From: Trichaptum fuscoviolaceum
Taxonomy: Eukaryota > Basidiomycota > Agaricomycetes > Hymenochaetales > Trichaptaceae
Assembly (NCBI GenBank): GCA_910574455.1
Contig: CAJSYZ010000011.1
Coordinates: 3,208,941-3,272,940, forward strand
DNA length: 64,000 nt
Reading direction: 5' to 3'
The notes beneath the pieces are model-generated. The model had not been told where the DNA came from, did not search any database, and was given only the letters and a program-made list of their open reading frames with translations. The translations under genes and the position numbers were made by a program. This document shows, piece by piece, positions 35,148-47,844 of this stretch (position 1 is the stretch's first letter; each line of letters starts with the position of its first letter).

Positions 35148-35778
35148 ATTCGATGCAGTGGGGGGTTGAAATGCAAGCGCTTGGACGATCGTATCTCAAG
35201 CCTTTATAGTGGTACAGCCTGTCGTTGAATCAGGGACAGGGGCATGCCAAGAAATCAATTCACCGAGAATATATCTCCATCATGTACTTTCGAGTCTCCC
35301 TACTTCCATCGCGATTCGCGATGTTCTCTTCAACCTACTTAGGAATGGGATAGATGACACGGATAACAGTTGGACGTCTGGGTGTGCCTAGAGCTCACCA
35401 GGAACTAAAAGCAACGACTCACCGATTGTGCCCACTGCCCTCGATGAAATTTTAATAACTACAGCACTCGCACTTGTGTCCGACATTGGTTCGCACATGA
35501 AGGGTTAGATGGTTCTGGATGTGTACAGCTTCTCAGGCAGAGGGGTCCCCATATATACGTATTGATTGGCTAAGAGTTATATTGTGTTTTATGCTACAGC
35601 AGTCGCGCAACAAGCAGACTAAAGAATTAATCGACACATGCTATCTAAGTATGATTTGACCAGAGAGTTTACAATCTAAGAGACCAGTCAGAGACAAATT
35701 ATGCGTGAGTAAACCATGAAAGAGATTAGAAATGTACAGAAGTTCTTCGAAGTCCCAGTAGCACAATGCAAATGCAGT
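35148..35778. other. Spacer between D-lactate dehydrogenase and the F-box gene
   Basis: 5' flank of the dehydrogenase. A short minus-strand open stretch near 35410-35500 begins with ATG and ends at GTGAGT. It could be a 5' leader exon, but nothing recognisable is encoded. Confidence 0.4.
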
Positions 35779-38300
35779 TTATGAGTAGTCAATCAACCAT
35801 ATCTCCCCCAGTGATGTTGCCATACCAACAACTCCCCTCATGTCGTCCAAGTCAAAGGAATATGCACGGTCGAGGTCCACGCAGTCTGGAACAACGAGTG
35901 TGCATACCTTCCCTCTCGCTACCTCGAGCTCTGGATGTACAAAAACGCTACGACCCTCAGCTTCGCCACCTACAGTCTTTTCGAAGGGCGGGAAAGTCGC
36001 CGCTTTTACAACAGGCATCGGACGTGACCGTGATTCTCCGCTTTTACTCTCCTTCTCATGCTCTTCTACCCACATAGCGCAGCGTCCACCGTAGCCCATA
36101 ACTGGGCTTCCACCAAAGGGATCTTGCACGAAACTGTCTAAAGCTCCAAAAATTACTTCGTCTCGTAGGTCCATATTACCGTTTATTGTGATATCATGTA
36201 CCTCATCCATCGCGTCTGCGCCGACTACATCCTCGTTCAAGGTGGCGATGGATGGGGCGTCATCATCTCGAGGTTCGACATTCACAGGAGTCATGACCCC
36301 GGTACCGCGGAACATGCGAATATTTTGTGGTCGCCGTAGTGGGACTTCTGCGATAAGTGTACGGCGTAGAGTGGATGACCGAGGGAAAGAGTCATATTCA
36401 AAATAATGGTGTGCAATAGTCGTCAAAGGTGGCGGTGGAAGATAAGTAACATTCGGGTCGAACGTATACTCCAAGCCATTGGGAGGCGGAGCTAGAGCGT
36501 CATGAGCATCAAGTCCAGGGTTGTCGGCTTCCAGGGGCAGATGCTGGCCAGCCCATGCAGCCTGGGCGCCCCCTCCGTCTACAGCAGCAGTACCATTTGC
36601 TCCGGCGACAGCTACTCCTTCCGCTCCAGCGGCAGGGCCTGCCGGAAGTTGCAAGGTTTGTTGAGGCATGGGTAGAAACATTGCAAGTACATCATGTAGA
36701 TCCGGATGCGCATTAGCAACCAAGTCGTCTAAGCCCTGTGTCATATGTGGTATGGCCTGCATGTTCTGGAGGAAAGCAGTCAATTGCTGACCCTGCTGAA
36801 GAGTGATCCCGTTGTGCTGTAGCGGGCCGTTGGCGTTTCCTTGTACATTCGGGGGAGCTAGTCCGCCATTGTTTGCATTCAGTGCAGGAGGGAAATGTTC
36901 ATCGAGATCAATCCAGTCTTGTTCCTCGAATAAGTCATGGATCAGATGGGACGGACTGCGCGAAAACGTCATGATTGAACGAGTCCTGTGTCGTCGAAGG
37001 TCTTCCCGAAGGGTCGACCATTTGGGAATGATGACTGGGTACCAGTCCCCCCAGTCATTAGTAATATTAAGAGTGTTGTCGTCGGCCTGAGTTTCTTCGG
37101 CCAGCCCAACGTCATCAGGTTCACCTTCCGTGTCTGATCTCGACTCTCGATCTCTTTGCTTTTGTTTATATGATGGACCTGCGACTGTGATGAAAGGCAT
37201 TTCACGAACCTCGCATGGTGCAAGATGAAATGGGGTATCGAGTTGGGGATCGTCCTGCGCTAGTCCCCGAACGTTGAGCGCTGTACGCAGGGTGTTCGTA
37301 TCGTACATGTAGGTATGCGCTCCGCGACGTGTCTCCCAATATAACACCATGTACTGACTCGATACAAGAGCTTGAGGAATTGCCTCTGGACTGAGGCCCG
37401 TATCCAAACATATAGCGCGTTTGGTGTTTCGGTCGGTAAGGTAAATCCCGACATGATCAGAGATTAAGCCAACACCACCGCTAGACAGAATGACAAGAGC
37501 GCCGTAGATTTCGTCCATACTCAAAGAGGAGAAGGGCTCGAATGGAGCAGGTACAATGAAGGAGTAGATTGGGGTGAATCTGGCCTCATCTGACGAGTAA
37601 ACTAACAGTATGAAATCACAACGTGTTGGCAGATTTGGTTGTCTACAACGGACATTTAGTGTGCGAACGTACAGAATAAGAGAGCGAAAAGTACCTGGGA
37701 GATTCTACCGTGATTTCAATGGCTCGCTGGTTCTTCTGGAGGCCCCAGTGAGCCCTCTCGAACTCTTCCAAAGGTCTCCAACGTGTAAGAACCGCGCGCC
37801 CAAAGACCTTCAATTTTGCGAAGCACTTTCCTTCTACCGTCCAGCAGCTCAAGACATTGCACACATCATAAACCATGATGTGACGAAATCCAGGAATAAA
37901 AGAGAAATAGGAGACAACGCGCCTGTCTGGAAAACATATCCTGACAGGAGGTCGCTTGCTGGGCTGGATTTCAGGCTCAGCCCATTTCTTGGCTACGCGC
38001 TCCGCACGCAAGCATGCATGATGAAGGTCGGAGACGGTAAGGCTCAGAGCCTCATTCGCTGTGTAAGGCAGAGGTCGCGAATAAGACACAGCGTCGGAGA
38101 CTTGCAACCAAACTGATTTATCGTGGAATATTGGTCGCAAGGGCTTGCATGTCTACAGCGAGCTATATCTCAGCATGCTACAGCGTTTGGACAATATGAC
38201 ACGCACTTACACTGCTTAGATGAAGGACATCGTAAGGTGGCAGATACTTGGCTATGATCTCCACGATGTCAGAAGGTAAACTGGACAAACTCCTAGCCAT
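35779..38300 (-). CDS. F-box protein, 803 residues
   Basis: Exons 38300-38211, 38152-37695 and 37642-35779 close exactly at 803 residues. The N-terminal F-box reads LPSDIVEIIAKYLPPYDVLHL followed by RPIFHDKSVWLQV after the first intron (the box is quoted here only up to its core). It would dock to Skp1 and make the protein a substrate adaptor of an SCF ubiquitin ligase. The remainder has beta-rich segments reminiscent of a beta-propeller (HIMVYDVCNVLSCWTVEGK, SMDEIYGALVILSSGG), then a long Ala/Gly/Pro/Gln-rich insertion (about residues 420-560). It ends with VGMATSLGEIWLIDYS. The substrate is unknown. Confidence 0.85.
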
Positions 38301-38793
38301 GGTGGCGGTACTGTAGATGAGTATAGACTGTGCAGTGCAATATAGCTATCAGGCTGAGATTTCGTCGTGATGGATCGAAACGAAAGTTGTAGGACAAGCT
38401 AGAACAACGTTGAATAACGAAGAGGGGTGGTACTGGGGCAAGGTAGAGGATCGGGTTACAGCAACTTTGCTCCAGGGTAAGGCGAAAGGGATCCAAAACG
38501 GGAAATACTGTAACACAAATTAAATTAAGCCATATTGCATCTTCCCCAGCGTATAGCTCTACAATACTTTTGTCAATAGCTGCGAGAATATAATAGGGAC
38601 AAGGTGGACATGAATATGAATCTTATGACCGGCGTGACTACAGTTCTAGTAGATGTAGAATTTTTGTTACAAAACTAAGCAAGCATGTAAAACTTAAAAT
38701 ACAGAAAAGGAAGGAACGCGTCTTTGGAAAAGGCGCGACGACCTTGCCAGTGACTACATAGGGTTGCCTTTCGTCTTTCATTCTACCTTCAAA
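38301..38793. promoter_or_regulatory. Divergent intergenic region between F-box and CCT8 genes
   Basis: 493 bp between two divergent start codons must contain both promoters. No specific sites are identified. Confidence 0.4.
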
Positions 38794-40704
38794 ATGGCTT
38801 TAAAAGTCCCAAAATCAAACAACCTACAACTCTTCAAAGATGGGTACAAAGTTTGTGTCGTGTTGTCATCCTGGAGATTTTGTGTATTGACAATGCACTC
38901 TTAGCATATGTCTGGCCTGGAGGATGCAGTCCTGCGCAATATACAGGCAGTATCGGAGCTCTCTGATCTTGTACGCACAAGCTTTGGTCCGAATGGTGAG
39001 TTAAGCCTTCCTTGACTTTGGATATACGTCTTCTGACTACGGGTATTAGGCCGCAACAAGCTCATTATCAACCATTTGGGCAAACTCTTCGTGACGTCCG
39101 ATGCTGCGACAATAATCAGGGAGGTCGAAGTCGTTCATCCTGCTGCGAAACTACTAGTGATGGCATCACAGGCTCAGGAAACTGAGGTACGCCAATATAG
39201 CTCATGATCTTTCTCATTTGCTGACATTAACGCGCATAGATGGGCGATTCAACGAACTTGGTTCTCATTTTGGCTGGCGAACTATTAAAAGTCGCTGAGC
39301 ATTTGTTGATAATGGGCCTACATCCGAGCGAGGTGACTCAAGGATATGAGTTAGCGTCGAAAAAAGCTTTGGAAGAGCTCGAGACCCTCTCTGTTTCATC
39401 CCTTCCTTCTCCCTTAACCCAGTCGTCCCTGACAACAGCTCTGAAGTCCGCCATCTCTTCAAAGCAGTACGGCGCCGAAGACATCTTGGCGTCTCTTGTT
39501 GCTGAAGCTGCTCTGGTCGTAATGCCACAAAACCCGAAAAACTTCAACGTAGATAATGTGCGGGTTGTGAAGATTATGGGCGGCAGTCTTCCCGGGAGCA
39601 AAGTCGTTCGCGGAATGGTTTTCAATCGCGAGCCTGACGGCATCATTAAGAGTGCAAGGCGAGCAAAAGTTGCCGTTTACACGTCGGGCTTGGACATCGC
39701 ACAAACTGAGACGAAGGGGACGGTCCTTCTACATAATGCGGAGGAAATGCTCAATTTCACTTCTGGAGAGGAGAAGCACATGGAGAAGGTAGAGCCACCT
39801 CTTAACACACGAATCCTAATACTTATACTTCAATGCCTAGATCTTTAAAGAAATTGCCGACTCGGGTGTCAAAGTCATTATCGCTGGCTCGTCAGTTGGC
39901 GAACTTGCCTTGCATTTCCTTAATCGCATGGGGATCGCCGTGTTGAAAGTCCTAAGCAAGTTTGATCTTCGAAGATTATGTCGTGTTGTAAACGCAACGC
40001 CCCTTGCTCGCATGGGCGCCCCCACTCCGGAAGAGGCTGGATTTGTTGATATTATGGAAGTGACGGAGATCGGTGGGGACCGCGTCACTGTCTTGAGGCA
40101 ACTTGCACCCGGCGAGGAGGGCTACGACGCTTCGACACCAGGAGAAAAGACACGCACTGCTACTATCGTATTGCGTGGCGCGACTACTAACCGGCTGGAT
40201 GATCTGGAGCGCGCTGTGGATGACGGTGTTTCCGTGTTGAAAGCTCTCCTGAAGGATCCTCGTCTGGTTCCTGGTGCAGGAGCGACTGAACTCGAACTTG
40301 CACGTCGCGTAGAGACATACGGTAGTGGACTAAAGGGCCTTGCTCAACACGGAGTAAAACGCTTTGCGACAGCACTGGAAGTTGTTCCACGCACGTTGGC
40401 TGAGAATGCGCGCGGCGGCGCCGAGGGTAATGAAGTGCTCAGCGCTGTGTGGTCGGCACACCAGGAACGTGCGGGTAAAGGGGGCGAGAATATTGGTGTG
40501 GATATCGAGTGTGAAGGTGACGGTGACGGGACACTAGATGCGAAGGACGCTGGTATCTTGGACTCCTTGGCTGCGAAGTCGTGGGCAATCCGCCTAGCGA
40601 CGGAAGCTGCAGTGCAAGTCCTCTCTGTTGATAGTATAATCATGAGCAAGCCGGCGGGTGGGCCCAAGATTCCTCAACAATCGGGGAATTGGGACGAGGA
40701 CTAA
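38794..40704 (+). CDS. CCT8: Chaperonin CCT subunit theta
   Basis: Exons 38794-38850, 38905-38995, 39050-39186, 39240-39788 and 39841-40704 give 565 residues, normal for this subunit. It is one of eight subunits of the cytosolic TRiC/CCT ring that folds actin, tubulin and many WD40 proteins (Cdh1, encoded at 51469, is of that class). Markers are the theta-type start MALKVPKSNNLQLFKDGYK, LVRTSFGPNGRNKLI, TSDAATIIRE, HPAAKLLVMASQAQETE, GDSTN at the ATP site, the apical SGLDIAQTETKGTVLL and the C-terminal SIIMSKPAGGP. The 19-codon first exon was placed by homology of the N-terminus and exact phase. Confidence 0.96.
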
Positions 40705-41190
40705 TTACAAGAGAAAATGCGATGTATTATGCTCATAAAACTACACTAATACTGTGGATTGTTCACATGCACCCGAGAGTCATTGTAGTGCCATTAGGAT
40801 TGCACTAATAGTGAAGGAAGATTGTATCTCTATGAGCTCTGCCTCGAAGCTTTTATAACTACGAGTTCGGATTCCCGCGACCTTAGGTCGCTGGGTATTC
40901 TTAGGGTATGCAACTGTCTGTTTTTACCGCCAAAACTCATTTGGTCACGTGAAATTGCTTTATTTGGGGGGTCCTTGGATATATATGGGCAGATTTCGAT
41001 ATATAAGTCCTTTTTGCTCACATGACAATGACAAAGATGTGTATCTTATGTAAATTATTGTCTCGGAACGACCCGAGACACTGCAGTCCCATCGTCGCCA
41101 ACGCTTAACGTGTGTCCTCTTTCTTGTTCTTTCCTCAAAGCTGGTCTCATGTTTTGACGCTCCCTAATGGCGACGCGTTCTCTCTGACGG
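40705..41190. other. 3' spacer of CCT8
   Basis: No gene supported. The stretch 40820-41030 has short open frames on both strands without recognisable content. Confidence 0.5.
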
Positions 41191-41234
41191 AACAGCAAAC
41201 GGTTCGACAACACCCCGGCGCCTGTGCAAAATGA

Positions 41235-41420
41235 CACCCTGAGCATGGTTGTTGGTACGTGTGATCTCTACCTTTGATGTTCTCCGCTGATATCCTTTTC
41301 ACTTTCCTCTCAGATAAATCTGGACTGGAAAAGTCGGCGCTAGTCAATACCCTCTTCAACATGACCTTCTATTCTTCAAAGGAAGCTCTGCCTCAACGGC
41401 ACTGCTATAGGCTGGAAGGC
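41235..41420 (+). pseudogene. Septin P-loop relic
   Basis: Two plus-strand pieces (about 41238-41253 and 41313-41396) separated by a GTACGTG...CTCAG intron read as LSMVV followed by DKSGLEKSALVNTLFNMTFY and SSKEAL. Septins have MVVGESGLGKSTLVNTLFNTTLY at this place, so the intron position and about 25 residues look septin-derived. The glycine before the P-loop lysine is Glu here, which would abolish GTP binding. No septin sequence follows after 41400. Probably a broken duplicate. Confidence 0.6.
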
Positions 41421-42240
41421 GTCATGCGTATGCAGGGTGCATCAAGCGGCGATGCTCAATTTCCTGCCGACCGCGATGACCGACTGTTGCCCCTGCTGCG
41501 ATTGCAACACTAATTTGCGTGCGGAGTTACTGGCTCTTCCCTTATGACCTGTGGCTATTGGCGTATGTGGACGAAGTGTACTCAATAGGATGAAGGGCTT
41601 CCGAAGGCTGCAAGACACATTTGTAATGTTGACGAGGTGCCTCCGGCTTACACCCCACGTCGAACCACACTAGGACGTGAGTCTCAGAGAGGAAGGCGCA
41701 GTGGTATCATACCACTTGTAAGAGTGGCAAGGGCAAGAGAGTCATTGACGCAAGCTATCCGTAGTAGAAGTCGAGTGGAAGACAGCAGGCTACAGCGGTT
41801 GTTGTCGAGCGCCAAGTGACAACAACGGTGGATGCTGGTCAAGATGAGCTGGGCAAAGACGTGCTGGGTCGTCCTTCTGCGCTATTTGTGAGGTTCAGGT
41901 GGCTGGACGCAACCCTCATTCCTATGACCTCTCTCGAATTCTTGTCTCACACCTTACTGCATCTAATCCTGTTTTCACCTTGTTACATGTAGACTATAGA
42001 CTATGGAATAAAGTGCTTTCTCTTTCCTTTCTTTATCACTTTCTTCTTGCCTATCCACGGGTCGTGGGCTCTGCTGTGAGTTAACTCACAGCCTCTAACT
42101 GCTTGTTAAGCTGTTCCCGCTACCCCTAGCGGGTTCTAAAGGCGTACTGATTGTCACTTTTTTCAGTCAAAACCTTATTTATCACGTGAATGTCATGTGC
42201 CTTTAGTCTAGGTCGGCCTTTCGGTAAATACAAAGTGCCG
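41421..42240. other. Spacer without supported gene
   Basis: Short open frames at 41637-41819 and 41899-42084 show nothing recognisable. GTGGGCTCTGCTGTGAGTTAACTCACAG at 42064-42091 is a partial palindrome; GCGGGCTCTGCTGTG recurs at 42666-42680. Confidence 0.45.
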
Positions 42241-42249
42241 AACTTAGGT

Positions 42250-42615
42250 TCACTTACAAGTTACTTAAATTGCTTACAATGGATGCATTAAGTTAATTAA
42301 GTTTACTTAAGTCCAATTGAGCCCAAATAGCACAGTCTCCGTATCCGGGTTCAAGTTGCGCGAGCGAAGCGAGCGCGGCGGACAAGGATGCCACACAGAT
42401 TCATTTTCACATATAATATCTTGTATAAATTATAATCACTAAATTGGTACTTACAAGTTACTTATATTATTCACAATGTATGGTCTCTGTGCGACTCGGT
42501 GTCCGAGAACGGGGGCGCGAGCAAAGCGAGCGCGCCGGACGAGGACGCGGACGGCCTCCTTTCATTTGCATAAAAAAGATTCTATTAACTTATAATCATT
42601 GTCACATATGTATAT
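42250..42615. repeat. Two diverged tandem copies of a ~195-bp unit
   Basis: Each unit contains ACTTACAAGTTACTTA, then a GC-rich palindrome (CGAGCGAAGCGAGCGCG at about 42360-42377; CGAGCAAAGCGAGCGCG at about 42518-42534), then GGACnAGGATG-like sequence, and ends with an AT-rich tail ending in TATAATCA. The second copy starts near 42447. No coding content. The GC palindrome looks like an element-associated signal, but I cannot name it. Confidence 0.65.
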
Positions 42616-42885
42616 ATAAGAAATTTATACATTCTAAAATGTAATAGAACTACCCAACATTGGTAGCGGGCTCTGCTGTGCACCCACAGCGTTCGCAAAT
42701 AATGTGGTATACAGAGCCTGTATACTTTCCGAATTAGGATCTCACATAATAGACACGGTGCTGTGTCGGAGTGTGAATTTAGGGACCTTGTCCCGCTCAC
42801 CCAAGTGCGCTATAGCAGAGGAATGAATGTACGTACCCGACCGCTTGCCATCCATCACATTTTGACATGTAAACTGACTTAAACA

Positions 42886-45800
42886 ATGCAGAACCTGCTT
42901 CAGTCGCTGTCGGCGCAGCGTCTGAAGGTTCACGCCCCGGAGGGCGACCTCAAACGCCTGCTAACGACTGTTAAGGACAACCGCGTGCGTACCGGGATTA
43001 CTCCAAGTTCAATTGCTTGACTTACGCCCGTATTACGATTAGGGACATGACACCAGACTCTCGGATGCATTTTACGATTCTCTGGAGGGGATACTGCAAG
43101 ACCTTCGAGCTGTAACCATTGTGCGTTTAGCTCTCGTCCAAATGCGTGTGGCACAGAATGAACTTATGTTCTTGCAATCATTCTAGGACAACCATGATGC
43201 TGAAGCCTTCTTGAAGCCGGTATCAAAGATAGACTACCCGGACTACTATGAGAGTGAGGTGCCCATGAACTTGACAATTTCCAGGCGCTGACAATCAGCT
43301 CAGTCATATCATTCCCGATGGACTTTCAAACGATGCTGAAGAAGGTGAAGCAGAAGCAGTATAAGTCCAAAAGGGAGTTTGCAGAAGATCTGGAATTAAT
43401 TTGGAATAACTGCTTTACATACAACACCGGTGACGTTCGTGCAAATCTCTTTGTATGTGGAAGTCTTTTGTACTCACGAACAATAGAACCATCCACTTCG
43501 CCTTTGTGCTACACGCCTTCGCGAGAAGTCCAGAAGGCTACTCAAGAATATCACTGATAGAAGAGACAGGTTGGATCCTCCTGTGCCGTCAGAACTCGGT
43601 TCTTTGCCACCCCGCGTCAATGGCTTTATGGTCAACGGGCATTCACGACAACATTCCTCGCCACCACCCATTAGGCCGAGACCTGGAGAGTCGGTGGTTG
43701 TGTCTAAACATGCTCTGAATGGGAAGAGAGTCTCGCCTCCAGTGTTGAAACAAGAAGTCCCTTTTCCTGAATCCCCAGCATTCTTGCGTACACCGTCGGG
43801 AATGGCAACTTTTGCTGACCTTGATCGGGACTTAAGGAATGTTGCGGGACCGTCGTGCTTAGATCAATCTGTCCTTGACAGGCTTGATCGTGTGGTGGGC
43901 GGATTTGCCGAGGATGAGCTATTTGCTCTCAATGGTGGTACCGGAGAAAAGCGCAAACTGTGAGTGTCGCTTTCGATGTTTTGGTCATTATGATTGAACG
44001 CGGTTTAGGGCCATGAATGGAGATACATACCCTCGAAAAAAAGCTCGCACACGATCTCGCTCCAGGTCACGAGAGCGAGTGCGACGATCTTTTCTTTCTC
44101 AAGTACTTTCCGATCCCAATGAAACACCCGATCCCGTCGCCTTATGGTGGGATGCTTCCATATCCCCTCCGCTGCTTTCAAACGGTATTCCAAAACTCAA
44201 ATTTGCCTCTTCATTCGACTGTGAGGCACGCTTCCAACCACAGTCACCAACACCGCCTGCGACTATACCAACGCCGAAGCCAGTGAAAAAGCGGAAGAGG
44301 GCACGTCCTCCAGAAAGTGCGGGACAGCAACCGCGTTCATTATTAGGGCTTGTCAATAATAACATCAGGTCGTTGAGGCGCGTGCGTCGAACTCATGACA
44401 AATTCCTTGCCTTGAATCTGGGGTCAGAGGAGGGCTCAGGACCAAATGGTGGTGGCTCGGTGGAACCACCGGAATTTCGAATACCAGCGGGCATCAATGC
44501 GCCCGGTGATGTAGAGGATGATGCAGATTTAGACGCCAATGTGGACGAAAGGCCTTGGAGAACCCGAGGAACGGGACTTCAGATTGGCGAGCAAGACGCG
44601 GACGACTGTTTACATTGGATGGGCTCAAAAATCCTTGAGCATTCCGGGTTTCAAAGTGAGTCGTTCGAAGTAAATCTGAAATCTAATCCTAACATCCCGT
44701 TTACCGACGCTCCCCAGGTACCTCAAAAGCGGCATTAGATGTTTTTACAGGTGTGGCGACCGAGTACTTCTTAAATGTCGGCCGAACCCTACGCTATTTG
44801 TGTGATAAGTACTCGCATAAGATGACTGCAGAGGTTCGTTGTTTTCATTAAACTCTTCCACATCTGATTCACCAATAATGTAGGAAATCATTCTACACAC
44901 CTTGTTCGAGAGCGGTATCACACATATCCGGGATATTGAACGATATATTACAGAAGATGTTGTACGATACGGTAATCGCTTGACAGACCTGGAAAAGAAA
45001 CTGGTGAATGCTTATCGTGAAGTGGTACGTCTTACGGTGAATTTAGTTAGAATATAGATATCTTACCTATTAAACAGACTGCTGTTGATGCTCTCGATGA
45101 CGATGCCTTCTTCGCTGAGGATGAAGAAGAGGATGGAGAATTACTCATGTACGTGACGGAATCGATTATCATTGTGTTTCTTGTTGTCTGAACAAACGAA
45201 ATATAGGGGCAATTTCGCTGATTCCTTTGGCGAAGACTTCCTCGGTCTTCGTGAGCTTGGCATCGCTAGCGAACTTGGCCTATCAAGTCTCACTATCCCG
45301 AAGAAGCTTCTCAAGGGCAAACACAAGCAACATAACGCCCAAGAGATGAAACCCAAAGAACCCCCTCCGCCATATCCCCCTCCGCCTCCTTTTATCCCAG
45401 TCGAATCAACCCATCTCGATTCTGTACCCGGGCTCCTCAAACCATTCTACGTTCGTCGTTTCAACGAGCAAGCCTCACGCTCGATGCCACCCTTGCCCCC
45501 TCCATTTATCCGGCCACCACCATCATCCCATCCAGCAGTATCTCGACCACAGCCACCTATACCCTCACGCCCCCTCTCACCTACGTCATCGCTCGAGATG
45601 CAACTCATCGCCGAAGTCGAACCGGAAGGCACTACCCAATCACCACCCCCTCTACAAGGCCCAATCCCAAACCCCGTTGCACCTCCGATTGCGCTTCCCG
45701 ACGACCTTCCGAACCCTGCGCGTACGAAGATCGGTCCTTTGGGTCAGATCATCAGACCGAGCGGATCGTCAAAGAAGAAGGACAAGTCAAAGAAGGACGT

Positions 45801-46077
45801 ACTTCCTTCTGGTGGGTACTTAGGACCGATGCCGTTAGCGCCTTATCCTGCTGGAGACCCTGCCCTGCTCGCCCCCCCAGGTTCTATGATTGGATATCCG
45901 CTAGGTCCAGGCATGATAAAAATGCCGGACAGTGCTGAGCAGAGCCCTGCCCCTGGTTCTGTTCCTTTATATGGATCAGGCTCGGGGGCGTCTGCAGTAG
46001 GTCAACAGGCTAAGAAAAACACCAGTCCCAAGAAGTCCGGTTCGGCGATGCCACCCGTCATTGTCGCAAGCGCTTGA
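42886..46077 (+). CDS. SPT7: SAGA subunit SPT7 (bromodomain plus histone fold)
   Basis: Ten exons (42886-42984, 43043-43120, 43187-43253, 43304-43452, 43487-43959, 44009-44655, 44718-44833, 44884-45024, 45078-45148, 45207-46077) total 903 residues. It is a structural subunit of the nuclear SAGA coactivator. A bromodomain covers about residues 60-145 ([40 protein letters not shown]), for acetyl-lysine reading. After a basic Ser/Arg linker ([14 protein letters not shown]) comes the Bromo_TP histone fold ([42 protein letters not shown]), which pairs with a TAF10-type partner. Acidic and Pro-rich tails follow, with [17 protein letters not shown]. The exon 4 donor could instead lie 18 nt upstream. 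Confidence 0.92.
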
Positions 46078-46461
46078 GATACCTTCCGATCATCTTTATT
46101 TCTGTCTATCTTATATTACATAGGTTTCTGTTCCTTTCATACATTCATACCAAATTCTCCATCTTACTTGTTGTGCTATGTTGAGTGCTATGTTATTGTT
46201 TTACCCCCCTTCTTCGTCAGCTTTCTATTTCCGATCGTCAGTAATTCCGGCTATCTTTGCGATAGATGCGCATTAGTCATTGGGACAGGTCATAAACTTA
46301 AAGTGGATGTGTAGCATTATATACGTTGTAACGCAGTAGTCTCAATCTTGCTCTCACCAGAGCAGCTCTTGATTTTGCCTTGCTTGATCTTTCTTTACAA
46401 TTATATGTAAAAGCGTGAGTACATATTCTACACTTCCGTGGAAACGTCATCCGCCTTCAGT
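46078..46461. other. Convergent 3' region of SPT7 and CipC-like gene
   Basis: AT-rich, no gene supported. It must hold both 3' ends. Confidence 0.5.
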
Positions 46462-47297
46462 TTAATACCCTCCGCCGCGGCCTTCGTAATAACCCTGGTT
46501 GGATCCCTCGTAGTATCCGCCTTGAGGGGGTCCACCATAACCGCCGCCGTATCCTTGAGGTGGACCAGGAGGGGCAGCATATCCTCCACCTCCATACCCT
46601 CCGCCTCCATATCCGCTACCCTCGTATCCACTACCACCGCCTCCATATCCACCGCCGCCACCGCCGTATCCTCCACCTCCATATCCTCCACCTCCGTATC
46701 CTCCGGAGTTTCCGCCGTAGCGTTGGTCATACCATCCATAGTTTCCACAACCTTGAGCGCCATATGGGGCACCGCCGCCAAAGTTGTATTCCTGAGCAGG
46801 GCCGGCATTTCCTTGCGCATATTCCCAGCCGGAGTTTCCCTCGCCGTACCGTTGAGCCGCTAAGTAGTGCGCCTGGTGTTCTGCGAGTTTCTTGGCCTTC
46901 TGCCGGTCGACCCAATCAAGGCCTTTGGTCTCGACAAGTTTGTCAACTTCTGCAGCTGCGATCGCTGCTAGTATTTCCTAAATTCCGAGGACTGTCAGAT
47001 GACGGCGACACAGCCTCATTTAAGTGATTTGACCTTCATCTTCCCATGTGAGACTGGTTGCCCAGTGGCACGAAGATGCGCCTCATATGCATGCATAGCT
47101 GCAAATCCGGCTGCTGCGGCGAGTCCTTGGATTCTACACTGAGCTTAGCAGTTCTAATAGCTAGTATAGTTGATACCTTCATGCGTAAGGCTCGATTCAT
47201 GTTTTGGCTGCTCGGCCAGATAAAGATCTTCATAATTTCGTTTGGCATCATGCTCCTCGAAAGGATTGAACTCCTCAAACACGTCGAAGAGGCCCAT
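46462..47297 (-). CDS. CipC-like protein with Gly/Tyr-rich tail
   Basis: Exon 1 (47297-47177) encodes MGLFDVFEEFNPFEEHDAK and ends at LTHE. Exon 2 (to 47034) encodes GLAAAAGFAAMHAYEAHL and GQPVSHGKMK. Exon 3 (46977-46462) encodes EILAAIAAAEVDKLVETKGLDW and WVDRQKAKKLAEHQ (helices quoted in parts) plus a long GGGYGGGGY tail ending NQGYYEGRGGGY. This is the fungal CipC/DUF3759 pattern (small helical proteins induced by stress, role unknown), here with a low-complexity tail that could self-associate. The exon 1/2 junction is awkward. The obvious acceptor leaves the frame off by one base, and an in-frame alternative makes a 33-nt intron. Confidence 0.78.
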
Positions 47298-47844
47298 TCT
47301 TATCACTAAGAAGCCATTCTCATTAGCAGAGTAAGAGTATATTGTGTGGGGGGTTCCCTACGTACACCTCTCTGTTGTTCACTTTGCTGTCTGTTGTCCG
47401 ATGATGGTGGTACTTGATACAACATGCTTTCGTAGGGGGGATGGACAGGATTGGGAGGTCTATTTTTAGAAGTTCCGGCGCTGATCTTGAAGTTCAAGTT
47501 ACTTCAAGTTGAATGCTAATTTTAAGTCGATGAAATTCAATACTAGAACTACAGTGACTAATATCCCACGCTTCCTTCAACTTGAAGTTGACCCTTGTTC
47601 TTCGACAATCATCTGCCAAAAACCAATGGCACGAAAATGCATAAGTACAATCTCTAATCTCTCCAGTTTCTAGAGGTATTGTCTCCAGTGTACAGGAGTC
47701 GGAGGATCCATTATCTTTCATGGTTGATATCTTTTGACTTTTTGACAAGCCTGTTCTGGACTCGACCGTTACCAGGGGTGAAGCGCAAACAGACTTATCT
47801 CTTTCTGATCAATTCTATTTGCATCATAGAAGTAAGGTCACATT
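47298..47844. other. Spacer between the two CipC-like genes
   Basis: Contains an island of palindromic words at 47485-47592 (CTTGAAGTTCAAG, CAACTTGAAGTTGACC). No gene supported. Confidence 0.5.

Noticed and set aside
42064..42130. Possible tRNA-like sequence
   Set aside because: Does not fold into a cloverleaf with a T-loop motif; only a short palindrome is present.
46428..47027. Acidic and His/Ser-rich frames around the CipC-like gene
   Set aside because: Frame-shifted or antisense readings of the GGY repeat tail; the GGY frame connects by splicing to a recognisable CipC core.
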